DNA of 64,000 nucleotides from Lachnospiraceae bacterium. GTDB lineage: Bacteria; Bacillota; Clostridia; Lachnospirales; Lachnospiraceae. Made by a program: the position numbers and the translations under genes. The stretch covers positions 1 to 64,000 of the forward strand of contig JAILHT010000057.1 in assembly GCA_024695665.1 (NCBI GenBank), written 5' to 3'. Under the pieces are notes generated by a model, which saw only the letters and a list, made by a program, of their open reading frames with translations, had not been told where the DNA came from and searched no databases. Below, piece after piece: positions 9,522 to 17,425 of the stretch. Each line of letters begins with the position of its first letter. Within the stretch, counting starts at the first letter, position 1.

Positions 9522-10601
9522 ATGAAAAAAAATATTTTAGTCGTTGATGACTCTGCACTCATGAGAAGGGTTATCTGTGATATAATCAATTCAGATGATT
9601 CTTTTCAAGCAATTGATACCTGCAAAGACGGACTTGAAGCATTAGAGACATTGAGAAAGAAAAAATACGATGGTGTTGTTCTCGATATCAATATGCCGAG
9701 GATGGATGGACTTGAGCTTTTGGATAAGCTTCAGGAAGAGAAAATTAAGGCTACCATAATTATGGTAAGTACACTTACCACGAAGGATGCCGAGGTTACC
9801 ATTCTTGCTATGGAGCGAGGTGCTATCGATTTTGTTACAAAGCCTACCAATGTTATTGATGCTAAAGGTGATGAATTCAAACAGACGCTATTATCGGTTT
9901 TGAATGCTGTTATCACAACAAGATCGTTTTCGGGATCGAGAACTTCATCCGGAAGAGCTGTTGCGCCGAAGCCGGTCGAGAGAAAACCTCGTACCATCTC
10001 AGCACCTGCAAAAAAAGGTGGAAAGAAGCTTGTTGCGCTTGCATGCTCAACAGGAGGACCGAAGTCACTTCAGTCCGTTATACCTAAGCTTCCGAAGAAC
10101 TTGAACGCGCCAATGGTTCTTGTTCAGCATATGCCAAAAGGATTTACAAAATCTCTTGCGGACAGACTTGATGAACTGAGCCAGATCAAGGTAACCGAAG
10201 CGGCGGACGGAGATGTTCTTGAGAACGGACATGTATATATTGCTCCGGGCGGCTTCCATATGGAAGTTAAAAAGAACGCCGGTGGAAGTCATAAGATAGC
10301 TTTGAACAATATGCCGGCTATCGGTGGACTGAGACCATGTGCAAACGTTACTTACGATTCACTTACCGCTTCTGATTACGACGAAATTATTTGTGTTGTA
10401 CTCACAGGAATGGGAGCTGACGGAACCAACGGTATATTGTCACTTGAAAAGAAGAAACCAGTATATGTTATTTCACAAAATGCCGAGACTTGTGTCGTAT
10501 ATGGAATGCCTAAAGCAATTTATGAATCGGGAGTTGTTGATGAGGTTGTTCCTTTGGAAGACGTAGCAGCGGCAATCACCAAATACGTGGGGGTCAAATA
10601 A
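9522..10601 (+). CDS. cheB: Chemotaxis methylesterase/deamidase CheB
   Basis: An N-terminal receiver domain carries D9/D10 and phospho-site D55 in VVLDINMP. A linker follows, then the C-terminal methylesterase domain with the catalytic Ser motif ACSTGGP, the His motif VQHMPKG and the GMGADG Asp motif. CheB removes methyl groups from chemoreceptors for adaptation. I chose ATG at 9522 because AGGGTGG sits five bases upstream. A GTG at 9513 is in frame but lies inside that ribosome site. The length from the chosen start is 359 residues. Confidence 0.95.
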   Translation: MKKNILVVDDSALMRRVICDIINSDDSFQAIDTCKDGLEALETLRKKKYDGVVLDINMPRMDGLELLDKLQEEKIKATIIMVSTLTTKDAEVTILAMERGAIDFVTKPTNVIDAKGDEFKQTLLSVLNAVITTRSFSGSRTSSGRAVAPKPVERKPRTISAPAKKGGKKLVALACSTGGPKSLQSVIPKLPKNLNAPMVLVQHMPKGFTKSLADRLDELSQIKVTEAADGDVLENGHVYIAPGGFHMEVKKNAGGSHKIALNNMPAIGGLRPCANVTYDSLTASDYDEIICVVLTGMGADGTNGILSLEKKKPVYVISQNAETCVVYGMPKAIYESGVVDEVVPLEDVAAAITKYVGVK

Positions 10602-10602
10602 T

Positions 10603-12738
10603 ATGGATGTAAGCCAATATTTGGAAATTTTCATTGACGAGACCAGTGAGCATCTTCAGAATCTGAGCGATTGCATAATGACACTGGAAAAAGAACCTGA
10701 AAACAAAGATACCATAAATGAGATATTCAGAGCTGCACACTCCTTAAAAGGAATGGCAGGAACAATGGGATATAAGAGAATGCAACATCTCACTCATGAT
10801 ATGGAGGATGTGTTCCAGGAGGTAAGAGGCGACAAGATAAAAGTCGACAGTAAGATGATCGATATCCTCTTTGAATGTCTTGATGCTCTCGATAAGTATC
10901 TGGAGGAGATTAAGTCTACCCAGAGCGAGGGAACCGAAGACAATGAGGCTATAATAAATGAACTTAACGATTTCTTAAAACAGGCAAACGGTGAGGGTGG
11001 AAGTGCACCTGCACCGGCAGCTCCTTCAGAGGAGGCTCCTAAGGCAGATGAGGCTGCACAGGGTGAATCTGCAGATTCTGATAAGAAGAAGTTTTTAAGT
11101 ATCGAACTTACCGATAAAGAGAGAGACATGTATGCTGATGCGGAAGCATCCGGAAAACATGTATATGGTGTTACCGTATATATCAATCAGGAGTGTTTAC
11201 TTAAAGCAGCACGTGCATTCCTCGTTTTCAAGGCTGTTGAGGACTTCGGTGAGATTATTATCTACAGACCGAGTTCACAGGATATAGAAGACGAGAAGTT
11301 TGAATTTGATTTTTCTTTCTATCTCACAAGTGAGAGCGAGGCGGATCCTATTATTGCTGCCGCTACAGCAGTTTCAGAGATTGAAGAAGTAATAATGGAG
11401 CCTGTAAAACTTGAATCACTTATGAATAATGAGGAAGAAGCACAGGTAGAACCTGCCCAGGCAGCACCTGAGGCAAGCGCACCTGCACCGGAAGCACCAA
11501 GCGCACCGGCACCTGCACCAAAGACAGCAGCTCCGAAGGCAGACGCTAAGAAAGGCAATAATGCTCCGGCTAAACCAGTTACAAACAGAACCGTAAGAGT
11601 TGATATAGAGAAGTTAGATGCTCTTATGAATCAGGTCAGCGAGCTTATCATAGCAAAGAACAGTCTTGTTTCGTTGAGTTCGACAGAAGGCACTGGATTT
11701 GAGAATCAGTCATTCCATGATCAGATAGAATACCTTGAGAGAATCACTACCGGACTTCATGAGTCGGTTATGAAGGTTCGAATGGTTCCTATTGAGAGTT
11801 CTGTTGCTAAGTTCCCGAGAATGATTCGTGATCTTTCAAGAAAACTTAATAAGAAAATGGAACTGTATATGAGTGGTGAGGATACAGAGCTCGATCGTAC
11901 TGTTGTCGATCAGATTGGTGATCCTTTACAGCATCTTCTCAGAAACTCTGCCGATCATGGAATTGAATCTGCCGAGCTTCGTGCAGAGAGAGGAAAACCT
12001 GAAGTAGGATCCATCTATTTGAACGCTTTCCAGGAAGGCAACAACGTTATCATCGAAGTTAGTGACGACGGTAACGGTATCGATACCGAGGCTGTTAAGA
12101 GCAAAGCTCTTGAGAGAGGAGTTATCACTGAGGAACAGGCTGAGCATATGTCTCAGAAAGAAATCGTAAATCTTCTTTTCCTTCCGAGTTTCTCAATGGC
12201 AAAAAAGATTACCGATATCTCCGGAAGAGGTGTTGGACTCGATGTTGTTAAGTCAAACATTGAGGCTCTCGGTGGAGATGTAGAGGTCTCAAGCACATTC
12301 GGTGAGGGCTCTAAATTTACCGTAAGACTTCCTCTTACACTTGCAATCATTCAGGCGTTGATGGTTGAAATACATGAAGAAAAATATGCTATTCCGCTTG
12401 CTTCAATACAGAATATCGAGAATATTCCTGTTTCCGATATCAAATATGTTCAGGCACAGGAAGTTATACATTTAAGAGGTTCTGTAATTCCGCTTATCAG
12501 AATGGAGCAGGTACTTGACCTTGAATCATCCGGAGAAGAGAATGAGAATCTTACCGTCGTAATCGTAAGCAAAGGCGATAAGTATGCAGGACTTGTTGTT
12601 GACAATCTTATCGGACAGCAGGAAATTGTTATTAAATCTCTTGGTAAATTTATCGATAACATCAAGATTATCAGTGGTGCAACTATCCTCGGAGATGGTG
12701 AGGTAGCCCTTATTCTTGACGTTAATACGCTGATGTAA
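10603..12738 (+). CDS. cheA: Chemotaxis histidine kinase CheA
   Basis: This 711-residue kinase carries the domains in order. The HPt (P1) domain has phospho-site His46 in AAHSLKG, and a CheY/CheB-binding P2 domain lies between two Ala/Pro-rich linkers. A dimerisation P3 helix pair begins near TVRVDIEKLD, and the ATPase P4 has an N box (HLLRNSADHG), a G1 box (SDDGNGID) and a G2 box (SGRGVGLDVV). A CheW-like P5 completes the protein. It takes receptor signals and phosphorylates CheY and CheB. The second linker is strongly Ala/Pro/Glu repetitive. All catalytic motifs are intact. Confidence 0.97.
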   Translation: MDVSQYLEIFIDETSEHLQNLSDCIMTLEKEPENKDTINEIFRAAHSLKGMAGTMGYKRMQHLTHDMEDVFQEVRGDKIKVDSKMIDILFECLDALDKYLEEIKSTQSEGTEDNEAIINELNDFLKQANGEGGSAPAPAAPSEEAPKADEAAQGESADSDKKKFLSIELTDKERDMYADAEASGKHVYGVTVYINQECLLKAARAFLVFKAVEDFGEIIIYRPSSQDIEDEKFEFDFSFYLTSESEADPIIAAATAVSEIEEVIMEPVKLESLMNNEEEAQVEPAQAAPEASAPAPEAPSAPAPAPKTAAPKADAKKGNNAPAKPVTNRTVRVDIEKLDALMNQVSELIIAKNSLVSLSSTEGTGFENQSFHDQIEYLERITTGLHESVMKVRMVPIESSVAKFPRMIRDLSRKLNKKMELYMSGEDTELDRTVVDQIGDPLQHLLRNSADHGIESAELRAERGKPEVGSIYLNAFQEGNNVIIEVSDDGNGIDTEAVKSKALERGVITEEQAEHMSQKEIVNLLFLPSFSMAKKITDISGRGVGLDVVKSNIEALGGDVEVSSTFGEGSKFTVRLPLTLAIIQALMVEIHEEKYAIPLASIQNIENIPVSDIKYVQAQEVIHLRGSVIPLIRMEQVLDLESSGEENENLTVVIVSKGDKYAGLVVDNLIGQQEIVIKSLGKFIDNIKIISGATILGDGEVALILDVNTLM

Positions 12739-12751
12739 GGAGGGGTTATTT

Positions 12752-13198
12752 ATGGATGCATTATCAGTAGCAGAGAAGGAAACGACTCAATATATTGTAG
12801 TAAAAATTCAAAGCGAACAGTATGGGCTTAATATCGGTTATGTTGACAACATAGTTCGTATGCAGAAGATAACCAGAGTTCCTAAGACAAAAGAGTATTT
12901 TAAAGGAATCATAAATCTTCGTGGTGAGATTGTTCCTGTTATGAGTATAAGACTCAGAATGGGAAGGGATGAGGATGTTTTTACAAACAATACACGTATT
13001 ATTATCCTTAAAATCGAAGATGAGGGACTTCTTGGAATAATTGTTGATGAGGTTAAAGAAGTAGTTAATCTTTCATCGGACGAAATTGAACCATCCGGCG
13101 GAAAAGATTCATTTATCAATGGTGTCGGCAAAAACGGCAACGAATTGATCTCATTACTTGAAGTTTCATCAATTGTTGAAAATACAGAAGGAAATTAA
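12752..13198 (+). CDS. cheW: Chemotaxis coupling protein CheW
   Basis: This 148-residue single CheW/SH3-like domain begins near QYIVVKIQSEQYGL and contains the receptor- and kinase-contact motif FKGIINLRGEIVPV at about residues 50-63. CheW links CheA to chemoreceptors. It follows cheA by 13 bases with an AAGGAGG ribosome site inside the gap. No receiver domain is attached, so this is CheW and not CheV. Confidence 0.96.
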   Translation: MDALSVAEKETTQYIVVKIQSEQYGLNIGYVDNIVRMQKITRVPKTKEYFKGIINLRGEIVPVMSIRLRMGRDEDVFTNNTRIIILKIEDEGLLGIIVDEVKEVVNLSSDEIEPSGGKDSFINGVGKNGNELISLLEVSSIVENTEGN

Positions 13199-13214
13199 AA
13201 ATTGAACATGATAT

Positions 13215-13238
13215 CTGCACAGTTTAAAAACTGTGCAG
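13215..13238 (+). promoter_or_regulatory. Hairpin between cheW and cheC
   Basis: A perfect inverted repeat CTGCACAGTTT/AAACTGTGCAG (11 pairs, 2-base centre) lies in the 63-base gap between cheW and cheC. It is not followed by a clean T run (TTTCATACTTTT follows), so it is at best a weak terminator. It could instead be a processing or mRNA-stability element that lowers cheC/cheD/fliA relative to cheA/cheW. Confidence 0.6.
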
Positions 13239-13261
13239 TTTCATACTTTTAGGAGGTCGTA

Positions 13262-13882
13262 ATGGGAAAGTTTACTCTTGAAGAAGTAAATGACATGTAC
13301 ATAGATGTGTTGAGGGAAATCGGAAATATCGGTTCCGGAAATGCAACGACAGCTATTGCTTCTTTACTGGGAGTCAAGTTGGATATGAAAGTGCCAAAGG
13401 TACAGCTTATGGATGCCGCTGATCTTGGTGGTTCAATTTGTCCTGAAGATGAGGTTATAGTCGGTATTTTGTTAGGAGTAAGTGAAGACATTGACGGAAG
13501 TATGATGTTTTTGCTCAAAATGGACTGTGCTCATCATCTTGTCAACAGAATGATGATGAGAGATCCGAATTACAGTGAACCTTTCGATGAGATGGATTTG
13601 TCTGCACTTCAGGAAGTTGGAAATATCATAGCCGGTTCTTACCTTAACGCGCTTGCGACTCTTACAAATATGAAGATCGTGCCAACGGTTCCTTATTTGA
13701 GCGTCGATATGGCTGCGTCTATTCTTAGTGTTCCGGCAATTCAGTTCGGTATTATGGGTGATAATGCGCTTATGATTGAGACTGAATTCGGTGATGATAG
13801 TATGATAAATGGCTATTTTATTCTTATGCCTGAGGCTGATTCTTACGACAAGATCCTCAGAGCGTTGGGATTGCCGGTATAA
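13262..13882 (+). CDS. cheC: CheY-P phosphatase CheC
   Basis: This 206-residue protein carries two copies of the CheC/FliY/CheX active-site pattern (E-x2-N-x3-G). They are REIGNIGSGNATTA near residue 18 and QEVGNIIAGSYLN near residue 117, so both active sites look intact. CheC dephosphorylates CheY-P and partners with CheD, the next gene. A strong AGGAGG site precedes the ATG. A FliM or FliY assignment is excluded by the lack of a SpoA domain. Confidence 0.95.
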   Translation: MGKFTLEEVNDMYIDVLREIGNIGSGNATTAIASLLGVKLDMKVPKVQLMDAADLGGSICPEDEVIVGILLGVSEDIDGSMMFLLKMDCAHHLVNRMMMRDPNYSEPFDEMDLSALQEVGNIIAGSYLNALATLTNMKIVPTVPYLSVDMAASILSVPAIQFGIMGDNALMIETEFGDDSMINGYFILMPEADSYDKILRALGLPV

Positions 13883-13990
13883 TACTGTATGTTTACGGCC
13901 ATCGGTTTAGAAAATGTGCAAATGAGATGGTTACTTAAGCACATTATATGCTTGAATTCCGTGGCGTTTAGATAATTAGGTGGGTAAAGT

Positions 13991-14476
13991 ATGGGAAATA
14001 TGATTAGAGTGGGCATGGCTGACCTCAATATATGTAAGGCGCCGGATGCGATAACCACACTCGGTCTTGGATCATGTATTGGACTGACTCTTTACGATCC
14101 GTCAACCAAGATAGGTGGTTTGGTGCATTATATGCTTCCAGACAGTACTCAGATAAAAAATAATACGAAGATTGCAAAGTTCGGTGATACGGGTATAAGA
14201 GAATTATACAAACAGGTTATCGCTGCAGGCGCAAATAAAAACCGTCTTGTGGCAAAAATTGCCGGCGGAGCAAAAATGTTCGAGGTAAGCGGTCTTTCAA
14301 ATGTTGGTAATATCGGTGAAAGAAATGCACTGGCAGCTAAACAGGTTTTGAAAGAATTGGGTGTAAGACTTATCGCGGAAGATACAGGCTTGAATTATGG
14401 ACGAACTGTAGAGCTTTATTGTGAGACAGGGGATTTCCTTATTAAATCCGTTGGAAAGCCTGTAAAAACAATTTAA
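13991..14476 (+). CDS. cheD: Chemoreceptor glutamine deamidase CheD
   Basis: This 161-residue protein has the papain-like deamidase residues: Cys29 in GLGSCIGL and His46 in GGLVHYMLP. CheD deamidates receptor glutamines and is bound by CheC, whose phosphatase activity it stimulates. The 108-base gap after cheC is longer than elsewhere in the operon. It contains only a short imperfect hairpin (TTAAGCA/TGCTTGA, about 13934-13954) and no convincing promoter. Confidence 0.95.
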   Translation: MGNMIRVGMADLNICKAPDAITTLGLGSCIGLTLYDPSTKIGGLVHYMLPDSTQIKNNTKIAKFGDTGIRELYKQVIAAGANKNRLVAKIAGGAKMFEVSGLSNVGNIGERNALAAKQVLKELGVRLIAEDTGLNYGRTVELYCETGDFLIKSVGKPVKTI

Positions 14477-14489
14477 AGAGGTAAGATTC

Positions 14490-14744
14490 ATGAACACAAA
14501 ACCATTGCCGGCAGCATTTGCACTTATTGCAGGCGCGCTGGTATGCATTATATCTTTTATTCAACAAGTTGACATGGTTGTATTTGCTCAGCGATTTATA
14601 ATTGCAACACTTGTGTTCTTGCTCTTGGGTGTTATTGCCAAAATTGTCCTTGACAGAAACTTCAAAGAAGAAGTTCCGGAGGATAATGAGTCCGAGGAAG
14701 ATGATGAAATCGAAGACGATGAAGATAATGATTCGGGTGAATAA
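14490..14744 (+). CDS. Small two-helix membrane protein with acidic tail, unknown function
   Basis: I do not recognise this 84-residue protein. It has two hydrophobic helices (about residues 7-24 and 32-53) separated by a short turn, then a cytoplasmic-type basic residue and a strongly acidic Glu/Asp/Asn tail of about 25 residues. An AGAGGTAAG ribosome site precedes the ATG. It sits 13 bases after cheD and 33 bases before fliA, so it is co-transcribed with chemotaxis and sigma genes. The coding style matches its neighbours. A motility-linked role is inferred only from position. Confidence 0.75.
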   Translation: MNTKPLPAAFALIAGALVCIISFIQQVDMVVFAQRFIIATLVFLLLGVIAKIVLDRNFKEEVPEDNESEEDDEIEDDEDNDSGE

Positions 14745-14777
14745 TAACTTCCAAAATATTTAATTTACGGGGTTAGG

Positions 14778-15545
14778 ATGAAGACTGCAGATAGAGAAAA
14801 ATTATGGGATAGTTACCGGAAGAAGCCAACACCGGAGCTCAGGGAACAAATCATAATTGAATACGCGCAGCTGGTCAAGATTGTTGCAGGAAGACTCGGA
14901 ATGTATCTCGGAAGCAATGTCGAATATGATGATTTGGTAAGTTACGGGATTTTTGGACTTATAGATGCAATAGACAAATTTGATCTTGATAAAGATGTAA
15001 AATTTGAGACTTATGCGAGCCTTAGAATAAGGGGAGCTATATTGGATCAGATTCGAAAGATGGATTGGATTCCAAGAACCGTCAGACAGAAACAAAAAAA
15101 GCTTGATGAGGCTATGAAGGCTATCGAGATGAGGACGGGAAAAGTTGCCACTGATGAGGAACTTGCCGCAGAGGTTGGCATCTCTGATGAAGAATTGACC
15201 AACTGGCAAAGTCAGCTAAAAGTGACAAATGTTGTTTCTCTCAATGAATATGTTGAACAGGGAAACGAACCGGTTATGGATGCGAGAAGAAACTCACATT
15301 TTATACAGCCGGAGGAGCAGGTGGCACAGGATGAATTGAAACAGGTTTTGGCGGAGACGCTGGAACAGCTTACGGAAAAAGAACGTCGTGTCATTGAACT
15401 CTATTATTACGAAGAATTGACATTGAAAGAAATCAGTAAAATTCTGGATGTATCTGAGTCCAGAGTTTCACAATTGCATACAAAGGCACTTGTCAAAATG
15501 AAAAAGAAGATGGGTGGCTATATGGATATATTAGTAAAAGATTGA
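14778..15545 (+). CDS. fliA: Flagellar sigma factor FliA/SigD (sigma-28)
   Basis: This 255-residue sigma-70 family factor has the FliA/WhiG layout. Region 2 is around YDDLVSYGIFGLIDAIDKFD, and the KFETYASLRIRGAILDQIR element is typical of sigma-28. Region 3 follows, and region 4 has an EKERRVIELYYYEELTLKEI helix-turn-helix near the end. It directs late flagellar and chemotaxis promoters. It closes the operon, with an intrinsic terminator a few bases downstream, as in the Bacillus arrangement before swrB and rpsB. Confidence 0.95.
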   Translation: MKTADREKLWDSYRKKPTPELREQIIIEYAQLVKIVAGRLGMYLGSNVEYDDLVSYGIFGLIDAIDKFDLDKDVKFETYASLRIRGAILDQIRKMDWIPRTVRQKQKKLDEAMKAIEMRTGKVATDEELAAEVGISDEELTNWQSQLKVTNVVSLNEYVEQGNEPVMDARRNSHFIQPEEQVAQDELKQVLAETLEQLTEKERRVIELYYYEELTLKEISKILDVSESRVSQLHTKALVKMKKKMGGYMDILVKD

Positions 15546-15547
15546 TG

Positions 15548-15576
15548 GCCAGAGAGGTTTTTCCTCTTTGGCTTTT
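15548..15576 (+). terminator. Intrinsic terminator after fliA
   Basis: A ten-pair stem GCCAGAGAGG/CCTCTTTGGC (one G-U pair) with a five-T loop is followed by TTTT. It ends three bases after the fliA stop codon and marks the end of the fla/che transcript. The short T run suggests partial read-through is possible. Confidence 0.75.
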
Positions 15577-15603
15577 GACATTTCTATATAAACTTTATAA
15601 AAT
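15575..15603 (+). promoter_or_regulatory. Vegetative-type promoter for the 15644 gene
   Basis: TTGACA at 15575-15580 and TAAAAT at 15598-15603 are separated by 17 bases, starting inside the T tract of the fliA terminator. A second TATAAT at 15616-15621 has no good -35. This would give the three genes after fliA their own transcription. No clear SigD-type GCCGATAT element was seen. Confidence 0.5.
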
Positions 15604-15643
15604 GAATTAGGTGATTATAATTTAGTTTTTCGGAGGGCGATTT

Positions 15644-15973
15644 ATGGCATTAAATCCTATTGAATTTAATGGTGTTATCCAGAGAAGCGGAGACATGAGT
15701 GTGTTCAAACAAAACGAGGATGCAAAGTCTACCGTCAATCAGCAGAACATTCAGTCTGCAATTATTCAGCATGAGGATGAAACTTCAAACAGAGTCAATG
15801 ATGTCGAGGAAAGCGATTTTTTCGGCTTTAGATATGATGCAAAAGACGGAGGCAGTAATGGCACGTATCAATATCATGGAAAAAAGAAAAAGAAGAATGA
15901 GGAAGAAAAAGATAATAAAGACGGACGCGTGATAAAGAAAACCGAAGGCGGAAATTTCGATATAACAATATAA
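15644..15973 (+). CDS. Small hydrophilic protein, unknown function
   Basis: I do not recognise a domain in this 109-residue protein. It starts MALNPIEFNGVIQRS, is rich in Gln/Asn/Asp, has no membrane segment, and has a Lys-rich cluster (KKKKKNEEEKDNK) near residues 80-92. It looks largely disordered. A GGAGGGCG ribosome site precedes the ATG. It follows the fliA terminator and its own promoter, and is followed by the SwrB-like gene, so a motility or envelope link is plausible but only by position. Confidence 0.7.
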   Translation: MALNPIEFNGVIQRSGDMSVFKQNEDAKSTVNQQNIQSAIIQHEDETSNRVNDVEESDFFGFRYDAKDGGSNGTYQYHGKKKKKNEEEKDNKDGRVIKKTEGGNFDITI

Positions 15974-16022
15974 TTAGCACAATTCGTTTTTACAATTATT
16001 ATCATATATAAAGGGGAAATTT

Positions 16023-16724
16023 ATGACAGGCTTAACAACAGCGCTGATTATATTGGGACTTATTCTTATAATCGGCAGTTTTTTTATCACGGAACATATT
16101 TCACCGTCTGATGTTGACAAGATTGCAAAGACAAATATGAACGAGATAAAAGATGTGATGGACAGAGAAATCCAAAATGCTATAGAGAGAGGCAAAGAGA
16201 ATCTTTCGGTCGAGATAGAGGAAGTAATTCTTGATAGTGAGCGTTCCATGGAAAAAGAATCCAATGAAAAAATAATGGCTATAAGTGATTATAGCGACAC
16301 TGTACTCGAGTCTATGGACAAAACTCACAATGAGATTATGTTTTTGTACAGTATGCTAAATGACAAACATAAGGAGCTTACCGATTTTGCAGGTGAACTT
16401 AAGGAGCTTCAATCAAAGCTAATACGAACGAGAGATTATATAGAGAATGAGAAGGCGGAAGAAGAATTTGTTGCTCTTATGGAAAAAGTTCCGGAAATGC
16501 CTGCAGCCAAGGAGATAATCATAGAATCTGTTCAAAATGGAAAAGAAGATACAGATGATGATACCGGAAAAATTGCCGACACAAAGGATGCGGTCAATCA
16601 CAATGAGGAAATCCTTTCATTGTATAATCAGGGCAAGGATGAGATTGAAATTGCCAAAGAACTTGGACTGGGCTTTGGAGAGGTAAAACTTGTACTTGAA
16701 TTATATAGGGAGAAAGAAGATTGA
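16023..16724 (+). CDS. SwrB-like membrane-anchored coiled-coil protein (DUF6115 type)
   Basis: The 233 residues comprise an N-terminal membrane helix (about residues 5-23), a long charged coiled-coil region (about 35-150) and an acidic linker. A compact C-terminal element of about 35 residues, ILSLYNQGKDEIEIAKELGL and the following helix, resembles a helix-turn-helix-like tail. From memory this tail is the DUF6115 pattern. Bacillus SwrB has the same anchor-coiled coil-tail layout and the same position between sigD and rpsB, and it promotes flagellar basal-body completion and swarming. Equivalence to SwrB is inferred from position and layout, not from residue-level similarity. Confidence 0.65.
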   Translation: MTGLTTALIILGLILIIGSFFITEHISPSDVDKIAKTNMNEIKDVMDREIQNAIERGKENLSVEIEEVILDSERSMEKESNEKIMAISDYSDTVLESMDKTHNEIMFLYSMLNDKHKELTDFAGELKELQSKLIRTRDYIENEKAEEEFVALMEKVPEMPAAKEIIIESVQNGKEDTDDDTGKIADTKDAVNHNEEILSLYNQGKDEIEIAKELGLGFGEVKLVLELYREKED

Positions 16725-17338
16725 AACTCAAATATTATCTCAGAGGCGCAGGTGTAGGTATGATAGTTACAGCTATCATAATGTCTATCGCCTTCGGACA
16801 GATCAACAAAAATAATGATAACGGTGATACGGAGATTTCTACAGAGACGGAAGATCACGGAGAGACCTTAAAAAGTTCTTCTGAGACGGAAACTTCGGAA
16901 ACAGAAACTTCAGAAACAGAAACTTCAGAAACAGAATCTACTGAGACGGAAACTGAGATTTCTACAGAAGAAAAGCAAGACACTGAGGCTGATACATCGA
17001 TAGAAGATGGATTGGATACAGAGACAGACGCTTCGAAAGAAGATGCATCGGATACTGGAACTGACACATCGGCAGAGGAATCTACCGTTACAGAATCAGA
17101 TGCAGAGGATGAAGAGAATGTAAGTGTGACGAAAAGTTATACGATATCTGTTGTTGGAGGAGAAACTTCAGATGTTGTGGCAAGACATCTTGAAGAACTT
17201 GGAATTATAGAAAGTGCAAGTGATTTTAATCAATATCTTGAAGCAAATGATGTTGATCATTTGCTCAGACCCGGCACATATGATATACAAGCTGGTCTGG
17301 ATTACGAAAGTATAGTGTCAATACTGACAAAAAGATAA
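16721..17338 (+). CDS. Membrane-anchored MltG/YceG-like LysM-like domain protein
   Basis: This 205-residue protein starts at TTG and overlaps the previous stop codon (TTGA). It has an N-terminal membrane helix (about residues 9-27), then a repetitive Ser/Glu/Thr/Asp linker of about 100 residues. A C-terminal segment of about 65 residues follows, with VVGGETSDVVARHLEELGII and LLRPGTYDIQ. That segment resembles the LysM-like substrate-binding subdomain of MltG endolytic transglycosylases. The catalytic MltG domain is absent, so it should bind peptidoglycan strands and not cut them. Such stand-alone versions occur in Clostridia. The function is unknown. Confidence 0.7.
   Translation: MKLKYYLRGAGVGMIVTAIIMSIAFGQINKNNDNGDTEISTETEDHGETLKSSSETETSETETSETETSETESTETETEISTEEKQDTEADTSIEDGLDTETDASKEDASDTGTDTSAEESTVTESDAEDEENVSVTKSYTISVVGGETSDVVARHLEELGIIESASDFNQYLEANDVDHLLRPGTYDIQAGLDYESIVSILTKR
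16889..16933 (+). repeat. Tandem 15-bp coding repeat
   Basis: Three consecutive 15-base units (GAAACTTCGGAAACA, then GAAACTTCAGAAACA twice) encode an ETSET repeat in the MltG-like protein. Degenerate copies continue on both sides. The in-frame unit length means slippage would change linker length without breaking the gene. Confidence 0.9.
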
Positions 17339-17357
17339 AACAAAAGATAAAATTGGC

Positions 17358-17386
17358 TTGATATAGCCTCGGAGGTGTGATATACT
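17358..17386 (+). promoter_or_regulatory. Strong promoter of the rpsB-tsf operon
   Basis: TTGATA and TATACT are separated by exactly 17 bases, with an extended -10 TG one base before the -10. Transcription would start near 17393, giving a leader of about 105 bases before rpsB. It is interleaved with an 8-base inverted repeat. Confidence 0.85.
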
Positions 17387-17400
17387 TTCCGAGGCTTATT
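17366..17400 (+). terminator. Inverted repeat interleaved with the rpsB promoter (possible terminator of the upstream unit)
   Basis: GCCTCGGA (17366-17373) and TCCGAGGC (17388-17395) form a perfect 8-pair stem with a 14-base loop, followed by TTATTTT. Transcripts from upstream could terminate here, while the loop and arms hold the rpsB -10 region. An operator role is the alternative. The T run is imperfect. Confidence 0.55.
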
Positions 17401-17425
17401 TTAACATTAATCACATATGTGGATG

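Noticed and set aside
16881-16940. CRISPR-like short repeats
   Set aside because: The 15-base units are contiguous and in frame inside a coding linker, with no spacers or cas genes.
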